From: JAGMES01 sp023128035
GTDB taxonomy: Bacteria > Bacillota > Halanaerobiia > DY22613
Length of the DNA: 19,852 bases
Direction of reading: 5' to 3'
NCBI GenBank assembly: GCA_030627905.1
Contig: DAOVRZ010000106.1
Span: forward strand, 1-19,852
The position numbers were made by a program, and so were the translations under genes. The notes under the pieces were generated by a model. That model was not told the DNA's origin. It saw only the letters and a list, made by a program, of their open reading frames with translations, and ran no database searches. Below, piece after piece: positions 1-7,512 of this stretch; the first letter of the stretch is position 1; every line of letters starts with the position of its first letter.

Positions 1-260
1 AGTCTGAGAATTCTTCAAAAGCTGAGTATATTTTCGGTCATATGTTTGGTGGAGTCGGCGTGCTAATAGGAAATATAAGCAAACTATTTTGTGTTCCGCT
101 ATCTTTTAAACTGCATGATGGTGTTAAATCTATTCGTCTATGGAGTGATTCAGATGAACCAGGTGGTTCTCATATTGTTGAAATGATAAAGGATGGATTT
201 GAAGCAGCTAAAATTATGGGGAACACTATTATGCTTTTAGACAGAATATTGGGTGTATAA
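1..260 (+). pseudogene. IS4-like DDE transposase fragment, cut by the left edge and truncated at its C-terminus
   Basis: The reading frame is open from base 3, before the first ATG at 42, and starts SENSSKAEYIFGHMFGGVGV, so the ATG at 42 is internal and not a start. The segment resembles the middle of IS4-type DDE transposases of Clostridia, which carry a similar SSKAEYIFGHMFGG stretch, a DGVK stretch and a GxHxVxMIxxGFxxA helix, and then a strand ending LLLLDRYF that supplies the second catalytic Asp. Here the frame reads MLLDRILGV and stops at 258-260, just after that Asp. The rest of the catalytic domain, including the Glu, is missing. It is therefore a decayed insertion-sequence remnant rather than a working transposase. 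The family call rests on remembered motif similarity; the truncation is seen directly. Confidence 0.72.
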
Positions 261-277
261 TTAATGTTAGTAGGCAG

Positions 278-284
278 AAAGGAG
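278..284 (+). promoter_or_regulatory. Ribosome binding site of the toroid-like gene
   Basis: AAAGGAG lies 7 bases before the ATG at 292. It is a strong Shine-Dalgarno match and supports that start. Confidence 0.8.
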
Positions 285-291
285 TTTTTTT

Positions 292-1212
292 ATGAAAAAA
301 CTTTCAAAAGAAACCGTTAAACAGGCGAAATTTTTCATATCTAGTAAAGGAAGAGAGTTAGAAAAAGCTAGATTTAATTTTCTTTTTAACAATGGTAGTA
401 GTATGGACGTGATAAATGAGTTGAAAAAGTATCAAAATGCTGATGGAGGGTTTGGAACGGGATTGGAACCAGATTTTATTTTACCTTTATCTTCGCCTAT
501 GGCGACAACAGTTGCATTTCAAATAATTGAGGAAATTAACGGTGAAAATGCAGATATGTTGGTTTCTTCTGGTATTAATTATTTTTTAAAAACAATTATT
601 GACGAAAGAAAAGGATGGTTTGCAGTTCCTAATGAGGTTAATGAGTATCCCCATGCTCCATGGTGGAATTATGACTTAAAAGAAGGGATGACTGTAATTG
701 ATAAGAGTTGGGGTAACCCGTCCGCAGAAATTATAGGATATTTATTGAAGCATAAGGAATTAGTTGATGAATCATTTTTGGACGAGTTAGTTGATTATAG
801 CATAAATTATTTATTGCAGAAAGAAGAGTTTAATTCAGAACATGAAATTTATTGTTTTATAATCTTTTATAATACTTTACCTTTAAAAAAAAGAAATATT
901 ATTGAGTATAAACTAACTAATGCTGTTAAAGGGCTAGTTTGTAATAACCCTGATGATTGGAATAAATATACCCCACAGCCAGTTCATTTCGTAAAAACTG
1001 AAGATTCTTCAACATTCGGAATACAGCAAAAAGATATTGATGTTAACTTAGATTATATAATAGAATCTCTAAATGAAGAAGGTGGAATATTACCAAATTG
1101 GAAGTGGGGGCAATATGATAAATCCTGGGAAAAAGCAAAAGATGAATGGGCAGGAATATTGACTTTAAATGCTCTAAAAATTTTATATAATTATGGTAGG
1201 ATTGATATCTGA
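292..1212 (+). CDS. Prenyltransferase/squalene-cyclase-like alpha/alpha-toroid protein (306 aa), function unknown
   Basis: This looks like a cytosolic protein with no signal peptide or membrane segment. Residues 47-61 read YQNADGGFGTGLEPD, a QW-type repeat (Q-x3-G-G-F) like those of squalene-hopene cyclases and protein prenyltransferase beta subunits, which fold as an alpha/alpha toroid. A second partial repeat is NEEGGILPNWKWG at 261-273, followed by EWAGILTLNALKIL at 285-298. PHAPWW at 120-125 is another aromatic patch. The protein is about half the length of a real terpene cyclase, and no DxDD cyclase acid motif is visible, so enzymatic activity should not be assumed. Similar short proteins in Firmicutes are usually annotated only as prenyltransferase-like or hypothetical. 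It sits between a transposase remnant and a terminator-rich gap. It is separate from the NRPS operon and may be unrelated to it. Confidence 0.75.
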   Translation: MKKLSKETVKQAKFFISSKGRELEKARFNFLFNNGSSMDVINELKKYQNADGGFGTGLEPDFILPLSSPMATTVAFQIIEEINGENADMLVSSGINYFLKTIIDERKGWFAVPNEVNEYPHAPWWNYDLKEGMTVIDKSWGNPSAEIIGYLLKHKELVDESFLDELVDYSINYLLQKEEFNSEHEIYCFIIFYNTLPLKKRNIIEYKLTNAVKGLVCNNPDDWNKYTPQPVHFVKTEDSSTFGIQQKDIDVNLDYIIESLNEEGGILPNWKWGQYDKSWEKAKDEWAGILTLNALKILYNYGRIDI

Positions 1213-1273
1213 GAATTGATTAGATTTTTATTTAACGACATTTCAGAAGGTGGTTTTCAGAGAGCATAAATGT

Positions 1274-1296
1274 CCCCCAACTTCTGTAAGTGGGGG
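1274..1296 (+). repeat. C5/G5 hairpin, possible insertion-sequence end remnant
   Basis: CCCCC-A-ACTT (1274-1283) pairs with AAGTGGGGG (1288-1296) across the loop CTGT, leaving one bulged A. No T-tract follows, so it is a poor intrinsic terminator. A GC-rich hairpin in AT-rich DNA near a transposase fragment could be the end of a lost mobile element. That origin is inference. Confidence 0.5.
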
Positions 1297-1400
1297 TAAA
1301 CTATCTTGTTAGAATTAGTTGAAGAGATAATTGTGGAAGCAGGATAGAGGTAAGCTTTTAGGGATTTTTAAAAAAGTAGGGTAAGGATTATAACAATAAA

Positions 1401-1438
1401 TCTCCAATGGAAGTCAAATTACTTCCGTTGGAGATTTT
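1401..1438 (+). terminator. Intrinsic terminator-like hairpin downstream of the toroid-like gene
   Basis: TCTCCAATGGAAGT (1401-1414) pairs with ACTTCCGTTGGAGA (1421-1434). The stem has 14 pairs with one wobble and a 6-base loop, and TTTT follows at 1435-1438. It would end transcription arriving from the left. It lies about 190 bases past the stop at 1212. Confidence 0.72.
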
Positions 1439-1491
1439 CATTTCGAAGACCAAAGATAAAGTGTAAGATCTTAGCAGAGGTTATAATAAAA

Positions 1492-1528
1492 AATAAAACA
1501 GATTGTTTAAAAAGCAATCTGTTTTATT
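1492..1528. terminator. Second, possibly bidirectional, terminator-like hairpin
   Basis: AATAAAACAGATTG (1492-1505) is perfectly complementary to CAATCTGTTTTATT (1515-1528) around a 9-base loop. The ACAGATTG/CAATCTGT core with flanking A and T runs fits an intrinsic terminator on either strand. With the previous hairpin it would insulate the NRPS operon from upstream transcription. Confidence 0.65.
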
Positions 1529-1558
1529 AATATGTCAGCAGGGAAAACCCGGCATATT
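1529..1558. other. Bulged hairpin next to the second terminator
   Basis: AATATGTC (1529-1536) pairs with GGCATATT (1551-1558), with one T-G pair. An inner GGG-AAAA-CCC stem (1541-1550) is set off by the 4-base bulge AGCA (1537-1540). No T-tract follows. It does not match any riboswitch consensus I know. It may be a structured RNA element or chance. Confidence 0.4.
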
Positions 1559-1643
1559 CGGAGTTAATTATAGAAAAATATTAAAATGGTAGTAACAAAT
1601 AAAATATGAAGGATAAGCAGAAAAAATATAGAAATAATATATA

Positions 1644-1726
1644 TATAATATAAATAGATTAGATTAGATATATAAGTGAAACTCGGATACTAACTTTTGA
1701 ACAGAATAAACAATAATATCTTTATA
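1644..1726 (+). promoter_or_regulatory. Candidate promoter region of the NRPS operon
   Basis: There are two weak options. TTGAAC (1697-1702) with TTTATA (1721-1726) at an 18-base spacing resembles a SigA promoter, but transcription would start almost at the ribosome binding site. A perfect TATAAT sits at 1644-1649 without a good -35 box and would give a leader of about 90 bases. Neither can be chosen from sequence alone. Confidence 0.3.
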
Positions 1727-1733
1727 AGACTAT

Positions 1734-1740
1734 AAGGGGG
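1734..1740 (+). promoter_or_regulatory. Ribosome binding site that decides the NRPS-1 start
   Basis: AAGGGGG ends 8 bases before the ATG at 1749, an ideal distance. The in-frame GTG at 1743 would leave only 2 bases, so 1749 is preferred. The ATG at 1741 is out of frame. Confidence 0.75.
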
Positions 1741-1748
1741 ATGTGTTT

Positions 1749-3560
1749 ATGAAATTTCAAAGTTTACATGAAAAGATAAGTGATATCGTGTCAAAAGTAC
1801 CATCTAAAACTGCAATTGAATGGGGAGACAAAAAAGTTTCTTTTATTGAACTTGAAGAGAGAGCAAATCAGATTGCAAACTTTTTATTTAGAAAAATTAA
1901 GGACAATAAAAATATATCTGTGATGCTTGAGAATAGTATAGAACTAGTGGAAACGATGCTAGGGATACTTAAATTTGGTGGAGTATTTGTGCCTCTTGAC
2001 CCAGAATTCCCAGAAAAACGGATTAAGTTAATGATTGATGAAGTAGAAGGAGATTGGGTAATAACCCGGTCATCATGGTTGGAAAAACTGGACGGGATGA
2101 TGGAAGAAGACAACAGGAGAATAAATGTCCTAGTATTGGATTTAACTACAGATACAGAACAATATAAGAATATTGATGTTTTTCAGTTTGATAACAATAT
2201 TCAGAAAGAATGTCAGGTTTCTTCTGATGTACTTAATAAGTATTGCTATATCTACTTTACTTCTGGTTCCACTGGAAAACCTAAAGCCATTCTGGGAAGG
2301 CATAGGAGTTTAAAGCATTTTATTGACTGGGAAATTAAAGAATTCGGAGTTGATGAAAGTTTTAAAATAAGCCAACTTGTAACTCCTTCTTTTGATGCGA
2401 TCTTAAGGGATATTTTTGTTCCTCTATCTGCCGGGGCTACTCTATGTATTCCAGAAAATAAGGAGATTATTTTGAATCCTGATAGTTTAAAGGAATGGAT
2501 AGATGATAGCAAAATTACATTGATGCATATGGTACCGACTTTGTTCAAAGCCTTGATGACAGTTGTAGACGATTCAAACTGCTTTGATGAATTACAGCAC
2601 ATACTTTTAGCAGGAGAGATGTTAAGAGGTAATGATATTAAAAAGTTTTTCCAACTATTCAAAAATAGGATTGAACTGATTAACCTGTATGGCACCACAG
2701 AAACAACACTAGTAAAACTTTTTTATAGAGTAAATGAAAGTGATGTAGATAGGATATCAGTACCTGTTGGAAAACCCATGAATGGTGCTCAGGTGATGGT
2801 ATTGGATGAAGAGATGCAAGTTTGCGGAATTGAAAGTATAGGAGAAATATATATTCGTACCCCTTATATATCTGCTGGATACTACAAAAACCCTGAATTT
2901 ACCAGAAAAGTTTTTATCAGAAACCCATTTAGTGATAATCCTAAGGATGTAATCTATAAAACTGGAGATTTAGGAAGGATGCTTCCTAGTGGGGATGTAG
3001 AGATTATGGGAAGAGCAGATCATCAGGTAAAATTGAGGGGTGTTAGAATTGAATTGGGAGAAATAGAGAACCAGCTATTGCAGTTTGAAAAGGTAAAAGA
3101 AGCTGTAGTAGTAGCCTTAGAGGATGAAACCAATAACAAATATCTCTCTGCATATATAGAAGTCGAAGGTCAGAAATTAGATACCAGTGAAATAAGGGAA
3201 TTTTTGCAAAAGAGACTTCCGGATTATATGATTCCAACTTATTTTGTTCAATTAGAAGAAATGCCTTTAACTCCTAATGGTAAAATTGATCGAAAGGCAT
3301 TACCTGTACCTGGTAAAAATGATACAGGAGTTGAATATGTTGCACCACAAAATGAAATAGAAGAAAAATTAGTAGAGATATGGTCTGAAGTCCTTGGGGT
3401 AGAAGAGATAGGTATTAATCATAATTTCTTTGATATCGGCGGACATTCCTTAAGGGCTGCTACCCTTGTAGCAAAAATACATCAAAAATTAGATGTAGAG
3501 GTACCTTTGAAAGAAGTTTTTGCAAACTCAACGGTTAAAAAACTAGCTGAATATATACAA
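1749..3560 (+). other. NRPS-1 module 1 (A1-T1), loading module
   Basis: The A1 core motifs are present: TSGSTGKPK for ATP binding (about residue 170), YGTTETT in place of the usual YGPTET, YKTGDLGRMLPSGDVE, and PNGKIDRKALP with the catalytic Lys. The substrate-strand motif is unusual, FDAILRDIF with Asp235-equivalent at residue 216, against FDxSxxE in most A domains. Aligning by eye to PheA of GrsA gives the pocket code DARHLALLVK, which matches no code I remember. The carrier domain has an intact GGHSL with Ser567. With no C domain in front, this module should supply the first residue or an aryl/other acid starter. Confidence 0.8.
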
Positions 3561-6500
3561 AAAGCAGATAAGAATATATATATAGAGATAAAGCCTATAG
3601 AAAAGAGAGAGTATTATCCAGTATCTTCAGCTCAGAAAAGGCTTTATGTACTAAATCGTCTTGAAGGAGCAGGTACTACCTACAATATGCCCAGAACAAT
3701 GATAGTAGAAGGTTCTCTTGAAGTAGAAAGATTTAGCGAGAGCTTTAAAACTCTGATAAATAGACATGAATCGTTACGTACATCTTTTAAAACAATTGAT
3801 GGTGATATTGTACAGAGAGTGCATGAAGTAGTAGATTTTGAAGTATCCTACCTTGAATCAGAAGAAAATGAATTGACTGACATAGTAAAAGAATTTATCA
3901 AGCCATTTGTTTTAAAGAAAGCGCCTCTATTAAGAGTAGAATTAATCAAATTTAGTAATGACAGACATTTGTTACTATTTGATATGCATCATATAATCTC
4001 TGATGGTTTTTCTATGGATATACTTATCAGGGAACTAATTGCTATTTATCATGGTAGGAGTCTACCTGAATTGAAGATACAATACAAAGATTTTTCAGTA
4101 TGGCAGAATGAGCTGTTTGCAACAGATAGAATAGAAAGACATGAAAGATATTGGCTGGATAGATTCGTTAATCCACAAATTGGGGAAATCCCTGTACTTA
4201 ATATGCCCACAGACTATCCGCGTCCATTGGTGCAGAGTTTTGAAGGAAGTAAATTAAGCTTTGTAACTGATACTAATTTAACCGTAAAACTGAATGAACT
4301 GGTAAAAGAAACAGGGTCAACCCTGTACATGGTCTTACTTGCTGCATATAATGCGCTATTATCCAAATACACTGGGCAAGAAGATATTATTGTAGGTTCA
4401 CCTATAGCGGGAAGGTCACATGCAGATTTACAGAATATTATTGGTGTGTTTATAAACATGTTGCCAATGAGAAATTATCCTGAAAGTCACATTACATTCA
4501 AGGAATTTTTAAAAGCAGTAAAGGAGAATGCTTTAAAAGCTTACGAACATCAGAACTATCAGTTTGAACAATTGGTAGAAAAACTGAGCATACGTCGAGA
4601 TTTGAGCAGAAACCCGCTTTTTGACACTATGTTTGTACTACACAATACAGAGAATGAAGTTATAGAAATAAATGATTTAAAGTTTGCACCATACAATTTT
4701 AACAAAACTATCAGCAAATATGACATCACAATAAATGCTGAGGAACAGCAGGGTAAAATTGGATTCGGGATGGAGTACAGTACCAAGTTGTTTAAGCATG
4801 AAACGATGGAAAGATTGGCGAACCATTTTATAACTATATTAAAACAGATTGCTCAAAATACAGAGGTAAAATTAGGTGATATAGATATTTTATCAGAGGA
4901 AGATAAGACTAGAATCCTCGTCGATTTCAATAATACCGAAATAGATTATCCAAAAGAAAAAAGATTGAATGAATTATTTGAAGAACAGGTGGTAAGAACA
5001 CCAGAAAATATCGCTATTGTCTTTGGAGATAAAGAACTTACCTATAACGAATTAAACGTTCAGACCAATCAGATTGCTAGGATTTTGAGAGATAAAGGGG
5101 TTAAAGAAGACAGTATAGTTGGAATAATGGTAGAACGCTCTTTAGAGATGATGATCGGTATTTTAAGTATATTAAAAGCTGGAGGCGCATATCTGCCGAT
5201 AGACCCTGAGTATCCTGCAGAAAGAATAAAATATATGGTTGAAGATAGCCAAGCAGAAATAGTATTAACACAGAAGAAGGTTTTAGAGAAATTACAGATT
5301 CCTAAAATAGAGTCTATTCGAATTGATGAAGATGATATTTACCAGGGAGAAGAAACTAATTTAAACCAAATCGGTGGATCTGAAAATCTAGCTTATGTAA
5401 TATATACTTCAGGCTCTACTGGAAAACCTAAAGGTGTGATGATAGAGCATATTGCAGTAAATAATTTTATAAAAGGTATAACTGAAAAAATAGAGTTTAC
5501 TTCTGATAAAAGTATATTGGCTTTGACAACAATATCTTTCGATATTTTTGTGTTGGAAACTTTATTACCTCTCACAAAAGGCTTAAGAGTGGTGATAACT
5601 AATGAGGATCAGCAGAAGGATAACAGAGCTTTATCACAGATTATCATAAAAAATAAGATTGATATGCTTCAAATGACTCCTTCAAGAATGAAGATGTTAA
5701 TAATCGATAAAAAAAGTGCATTATGCTTACAAAATGTTAAAGAGATAATGATCGGTGGAGAAGCATTCCCAAAAGCACTCTTAGAAGAAATAAGGGAAGT
5801 CACCATGGCTAAAATATACAATATGTATGGTCCTACAGAGACTACAGTATGGTCTTCAATCAAAGACTTGTCAGAATCTGAAGAGATAAATATAGGTAGA
5901 CCAATAGCAAATACAGCTATCTATATTCTAGATAAATCTGACCATATTCAGCCAATAGGAGTTCCTGGGGAACTATGTATTGCAGGTGATGGATTGGCGA
6001 GGGGGTATTTGAATAAACCTGAACTAACCGCTGAAAAATTTAAGCCAAATCAATTTAGTCCTAGAATGTTCCGAACAGGGGATCTGGCAAGATGGTTACC
6101 TGATGGAAATATAGATTTTTTTGGACGGATCGATCATCAGGTGAAAATTAGAGGTTATAGGATCGAACTTGGAGAGATAGAAAGTCAACTTTTGAGACAT
6201 GAAGATATTAACGAAACTGTAGTACTAGCCAAAGAGGAGTTAATTAGAGGTAAATATCTGTGTGCATATCTGGTAAGTGAGAAGAAATTAACATCTGCTG
6301 AACTTAGAGCTCACTTATCCATAGAAATTCCTGACTACATGATACCTGCTTACTTCATACATATAGATAAGATACCGTTTACTCCTAACGGCAAGATAGA
6401 CAGAAAAGCACTGCCTGAGCTAGACAGTGGTATTGATACGGGAGTAGAGTATGTTCCACCAACTAATGAAGTAGAAAAAAAGCTAATTGAGATTTGGGAA

Positions 6501-7493
6501 GAAGTCCTTGAGATAGAGGAAATAGGTATAAATCATGACTTCTTTGAGATAGGTGGAAATTCTATAAATATACTTAAAATTATAAATAGAATAAACCAAG
6601 AATTCACAGGTGTGGTTGTCTCAATGAGCGAGTTGTTTTTGAAGTCAACCATTGCAGAAATAGCAAATGATCTTTTTATGGAAAATCCATTTAGTGATTT
6701 GGATTGTGTTGTTGGACTAAATAAACCTGTCGATGATAAGAAAAATATTTTTATTATTCATAATCGGGAAGGGATCATTTATCAGTATAAAGAACTTGCA
6801 AAACTACTTGAAGGCGCTTATAACTTTTATGGAATGCAGGCAAAAGGCTTGCTTAAGCCAACAGTATTACCTGAAACAATGAAGGGAATGGTAACAGACT
6901 ATATTTGTGAGATGAAAGCCATACAACCTAAAGGTCCATATATTGTCGGTGGGTTCTGTTGGGGAAATTGGTTAGCATATAAAATGGTAGAGATGCTAGA
7001 AGAACGTGGTGTTGAAGTGGAAAAATTGATACTGATAGATGAAAATGTTTTGCTTCCCGATGCATTTGTAAAATACCTGCAAACAAGAAGTAAAATGGTG
7101 AGACCATTTAAAATGGCAAGAAATATAACTAGAAAAGTAACTAAAAATAAAGATAGGAACCCGATGGATTACTGGTCAAATGTTGAGGAATATAAAAAAT
7201 CTATGGAAATATCCGTGGATATTCAAAATGAGAGAACAGTTAAAGAAAATGTTGATTATGTGTGTGGAAAGAGGGTAAAAGAAATAAAAAACATTATAGA
7301 AGCTGACATATTTGTAATTAAGGCAGAGGATAATGATGCACCGAAATTCACTCAAGAAGCCTGGAGTGAGATGACTCATGGAAAAGTTAGTTTTTGCGAA
7401 TTACCAGGAGGACATGATGATTTGCTAAGTTTTCCATATGTAGAAAGACTTGCAGATGAAATCAGAAATGATTTGAACAAAATAAAGGATTAG
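1749..7493 (+). CDS. NRPS-1: dimodular nonribosomal peptide synthetase, A-T-C-A-T-TE (1914 aa)
   Basis: This is a cytosolic multidomain enzyme that activates two amino acids as adenylates, carries them on phosphopantetheine arms, joins them and releases the product. Domain order by residue: A1 about 10-525, T1 about 535-610 (carrier Ser567 in GGHSL), C about 620-1060 (HHIISDG, His748 and Asp752), A2 about 1067-1560, T2 about 1565-1640 (Ser1605 in GGNS) and thioesterase about 1660-1914. It begins directly with an A domain, as loading modules do, and ends in its own thioesterase, so on its own it should make a dipeptide. A2 reads as glycine; A1 is unassigned. There is no epimerase or tailoring domain. 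It is the first gene of an apparent two-gene operon. The oddities are the Cys-type thioesterase and a terminating enzyme placed before an elongating one. Confidence 0.96.
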   Translation: MKFQSLHEKISDIVSKVPSKTAIEWGDKKVSFIELEERANQIANFLFRKIKDNKNISVMLENSIELVETMLGILKFGGVFVPLDPEFPEKRIKLMIDEVEGDWVITRSSWLEKLDGMMEEDNRRINVLVLDLTTDTEQYKNIDVFQFDNNIQKECQVSSDVLNKYCYIYFTSGSTGKPKAILGRHRSLKHFIDWEIKEFGVDESFKISQLVTPSFDAILRDIFVPLSAGATLCIPENKEIILNPDSLKEWIDDSKITLMHMVPTLFKALMTVVDDSNCFDELQHILLAGEMLRGNDIKKFFQLFKNRIELINLYGTTETTLVKLFYRVNESDVDRISVPVGKPMNGAQVMVLDEEMQVCGIESIGEIYIRTPYISAGYYKNPEFTRKVFIRNPFSDNPKDVIYKTGDLGRMLPSGDVEIMGRADHQVKLRGVRIELGEIENQLLQFEKVKEAVVVALEDETNNKYLSAYIEVEGQKLDTSEIREFLQKRLPDYMIPTYFVQLEEMPLTPNGKIDRKALPVPGKNDTGVEYVAPQNEIEEKLVEIWSEVLGVEEIGINHNFFDIGGHSLRAATLVAKIHQKLDVEVPLKEVFANSTVKKLAEYIQKADKNIYIEIKPIEKREYYPVSSAQKRLYVLNRLEGAGTTYNMPRTMIVEGSLEVERFSESFKTLINRHESLRTSFKTIDGDIVQRVHEVVDFEVSYLESEENELTDIVKEFIKPFVLKKAPLLRVELIKFSNDRHLLLFDMHHIISDGFSMDILIRELIAIYHGRSLPELKIQYKDFSVWQNELFATDRIERHERYWLDRFVNPQIGEIPVLNMPTDYPRPLVQSFEGSKLSFVTDTNLTVKLNELVKETGSTLYMVLLAAYNALLSKYTGQEDIIVGSPIAGRSHADLQNIIGVFINMLPMRNYPESHITFKEFLKAVKENALKAYEHQNYQFEQLVEKLSIRRDLSRNPLFDTMFVLHNTENEVIEINDLKFAPYNFNKTISKYDITINAEEQQGKIGFGMEYSTKLFKHETMERLANHFITILKQIAQNTEVKLGDIDILSEEDKTRILVDFNNTEIDYPKEKRLNELFEEQVVRTPENIAIVFGDKELTYNELNVQTNQIARILRDKGVKEDSIVGIMVERSLEMMIGILSILKAGGAYLPIDPEYPAERIKYMVEDSQAEIVLTQKKVLEKLQIPKIESIRIDEDDIYQGEETNLNQIGGSENLAYVIYTSGSTGKPKGVMIEHIAVNNFIKGITEKIEFTSDKSILALTTISFDIFVLETLLPLTKGLRVVITNEDQQKDNRALSQIIIKNKIDMLQMTPSRMKMLIIDKKSALCLQNVKEIMIGGEAFPKALLEEIREVTMAKIYNMYGPTETTVWSSIKDLSESEEINIGRPIANTAIYILDKSDHIQPIGVPGELCIAGDGLARGYLNKPELTAEKFKPNQFSPRMFRTGDLARWLPDGNIDFFGRIDHQVKIRGYRIELGEIESQLLRHEDINETVVLAKEELIRGKYLCAYLVSEKKLTSAELRAHLSIEIPDYMIPAYFIHIDKIPFTPNGKIDRKALPELDSGIDTGVEYVPPTNEVEKKLIEIWEEVLEIEEIGINHDFFEIGGNSINILKIINRINQEFTGVVVSMSELFLKSTIAEIANDLFMENPFSDLDCVVGLNKPVDDKKNIFIIHNREGIIYQYKELAKLLEGAYNFYGMQAKGLLKPTVLPETMKGMVTDYICEMKAIQPKGPYIVGGFCWGNWLAYKMVEMLEERGVEVEKLILIDENVLLPDAFVKYLQTRSKMVRPFKMARNITRKVTKNKDRNPMDYWSNVEEYKKSMEISVDIQNERTVKENVDYVCGKRVKEIKNIIEADIFVIKAEDNDAPKFTQEAWSEMTHGKVSFCELPGGHDDLLSFPYVERLADEIRNDLNKIKD
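3600..6680 (+). other. NRPS-1 module 2 (C-A2-T2), glycine-incorporating
   Basis: The C domain opens with YYPVSSAQKRLYVLNRL and keeps HHIISDG, so it is a standard LCL-like condensation domain. The A2 pocket residues read by eye are D-I-L-Q-M-G-M-V-W-K (FDIFVLE at residue 1265, MLQMTPS, IMIGGE, NMYGPTETTVW, and the A10 Lys). This is very close to the canonical glycine code DILQLGLIWK, so glycine is the confident prediction. T2 has IGGNS, with Asn in place of the His before Ser1605, a common variant in carrier domains that precede a thioesterase. Confidence 0.85.
6690..7493 (+). other. NRPS-1 C-terminal thioesterase domain with a cysteine nucleophile
   Basis: This is an alpha/beta-hydrolase type I thioesterase, here about 250 residues. 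The nucleophile elbow reads GGFCWGN, putting Cys1737 where GxSxG is usual. The acid is Asp1764 in LILIDEN, 27 residues later, the same spacing as the Ser/Asp pair of the surfactin thioesterase. The base is His1889 in GGHDDLL. All three triad positions are filled, so it should be active, forming a thioester rather than an ester with its product. Cys-type thioesterases are known from some NRPS lines that release by amide or strained-ring formation or hydrolysis. Confidence 0.88.
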
Positions 7494-7498
7494 TTGTG

Positions 7499-7505
7499 AA
7501 AGGAG
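7499..7505 (+). promoter_or_regulatory. Ribosome binding site of NRPS-2
   Basis: AAAGGAG lies 7 bases before the ATG at 7513. It sits in the 19-base gap after the NRPS-1 stop, which has no room for a separate promoter or terminator. This supports co-transcription. Confidence 0.85.
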
Positions 7506-7512
7506 CATTACT

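Larger units (their letters stand above)
1213..1748. other. Non-coding gap between the toroid-like gene and the NRPS operon
   Basis: No convincing gene lies in this 536-base stretch. It holds a C5/G5 hairpin (1274-1296), two terminator-like hairpins (1401-1438 and 1492-1528), a bulged hairpin (1529-1558) and very AT-rich DNA (1560-1730) that probably contains the NRPS promoter. I looked for a T-box antiterminator motif (TGGNACCGCG) and found none. A 15-codon ORF at 1606-1653 has no ribosome binding site and is not credible. Confidence 0.7.

Noticed and set aside
42..260. A complete 72-residue gene starting at ATG 42
   Set aside because: The frame is open upstream to base 3 and continues the transposase similarity, so this ATG is internal.
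1606..1653. 15-codon leader peptide ORF
   Set aside because: It has no ribosome binding site, a Lys/Tyr/Ile composition expected of AT-rich DNA, and no codon run suggesting attenuation.
1743..1748. GTG at 1743 as the NRPS-1 start
   Set aside because: It lies only 2 bases from the AAGGGGG ribosome binding site, while ATG at 1749 has 8-base spacing.
1213..1748. T-box or known metabolite riboswitch controlling the NRPS operon
   Set aside because: No TGGNACCGCG antiterminator motif or other consensus that I recognise is present; only simple hairpins are seen.
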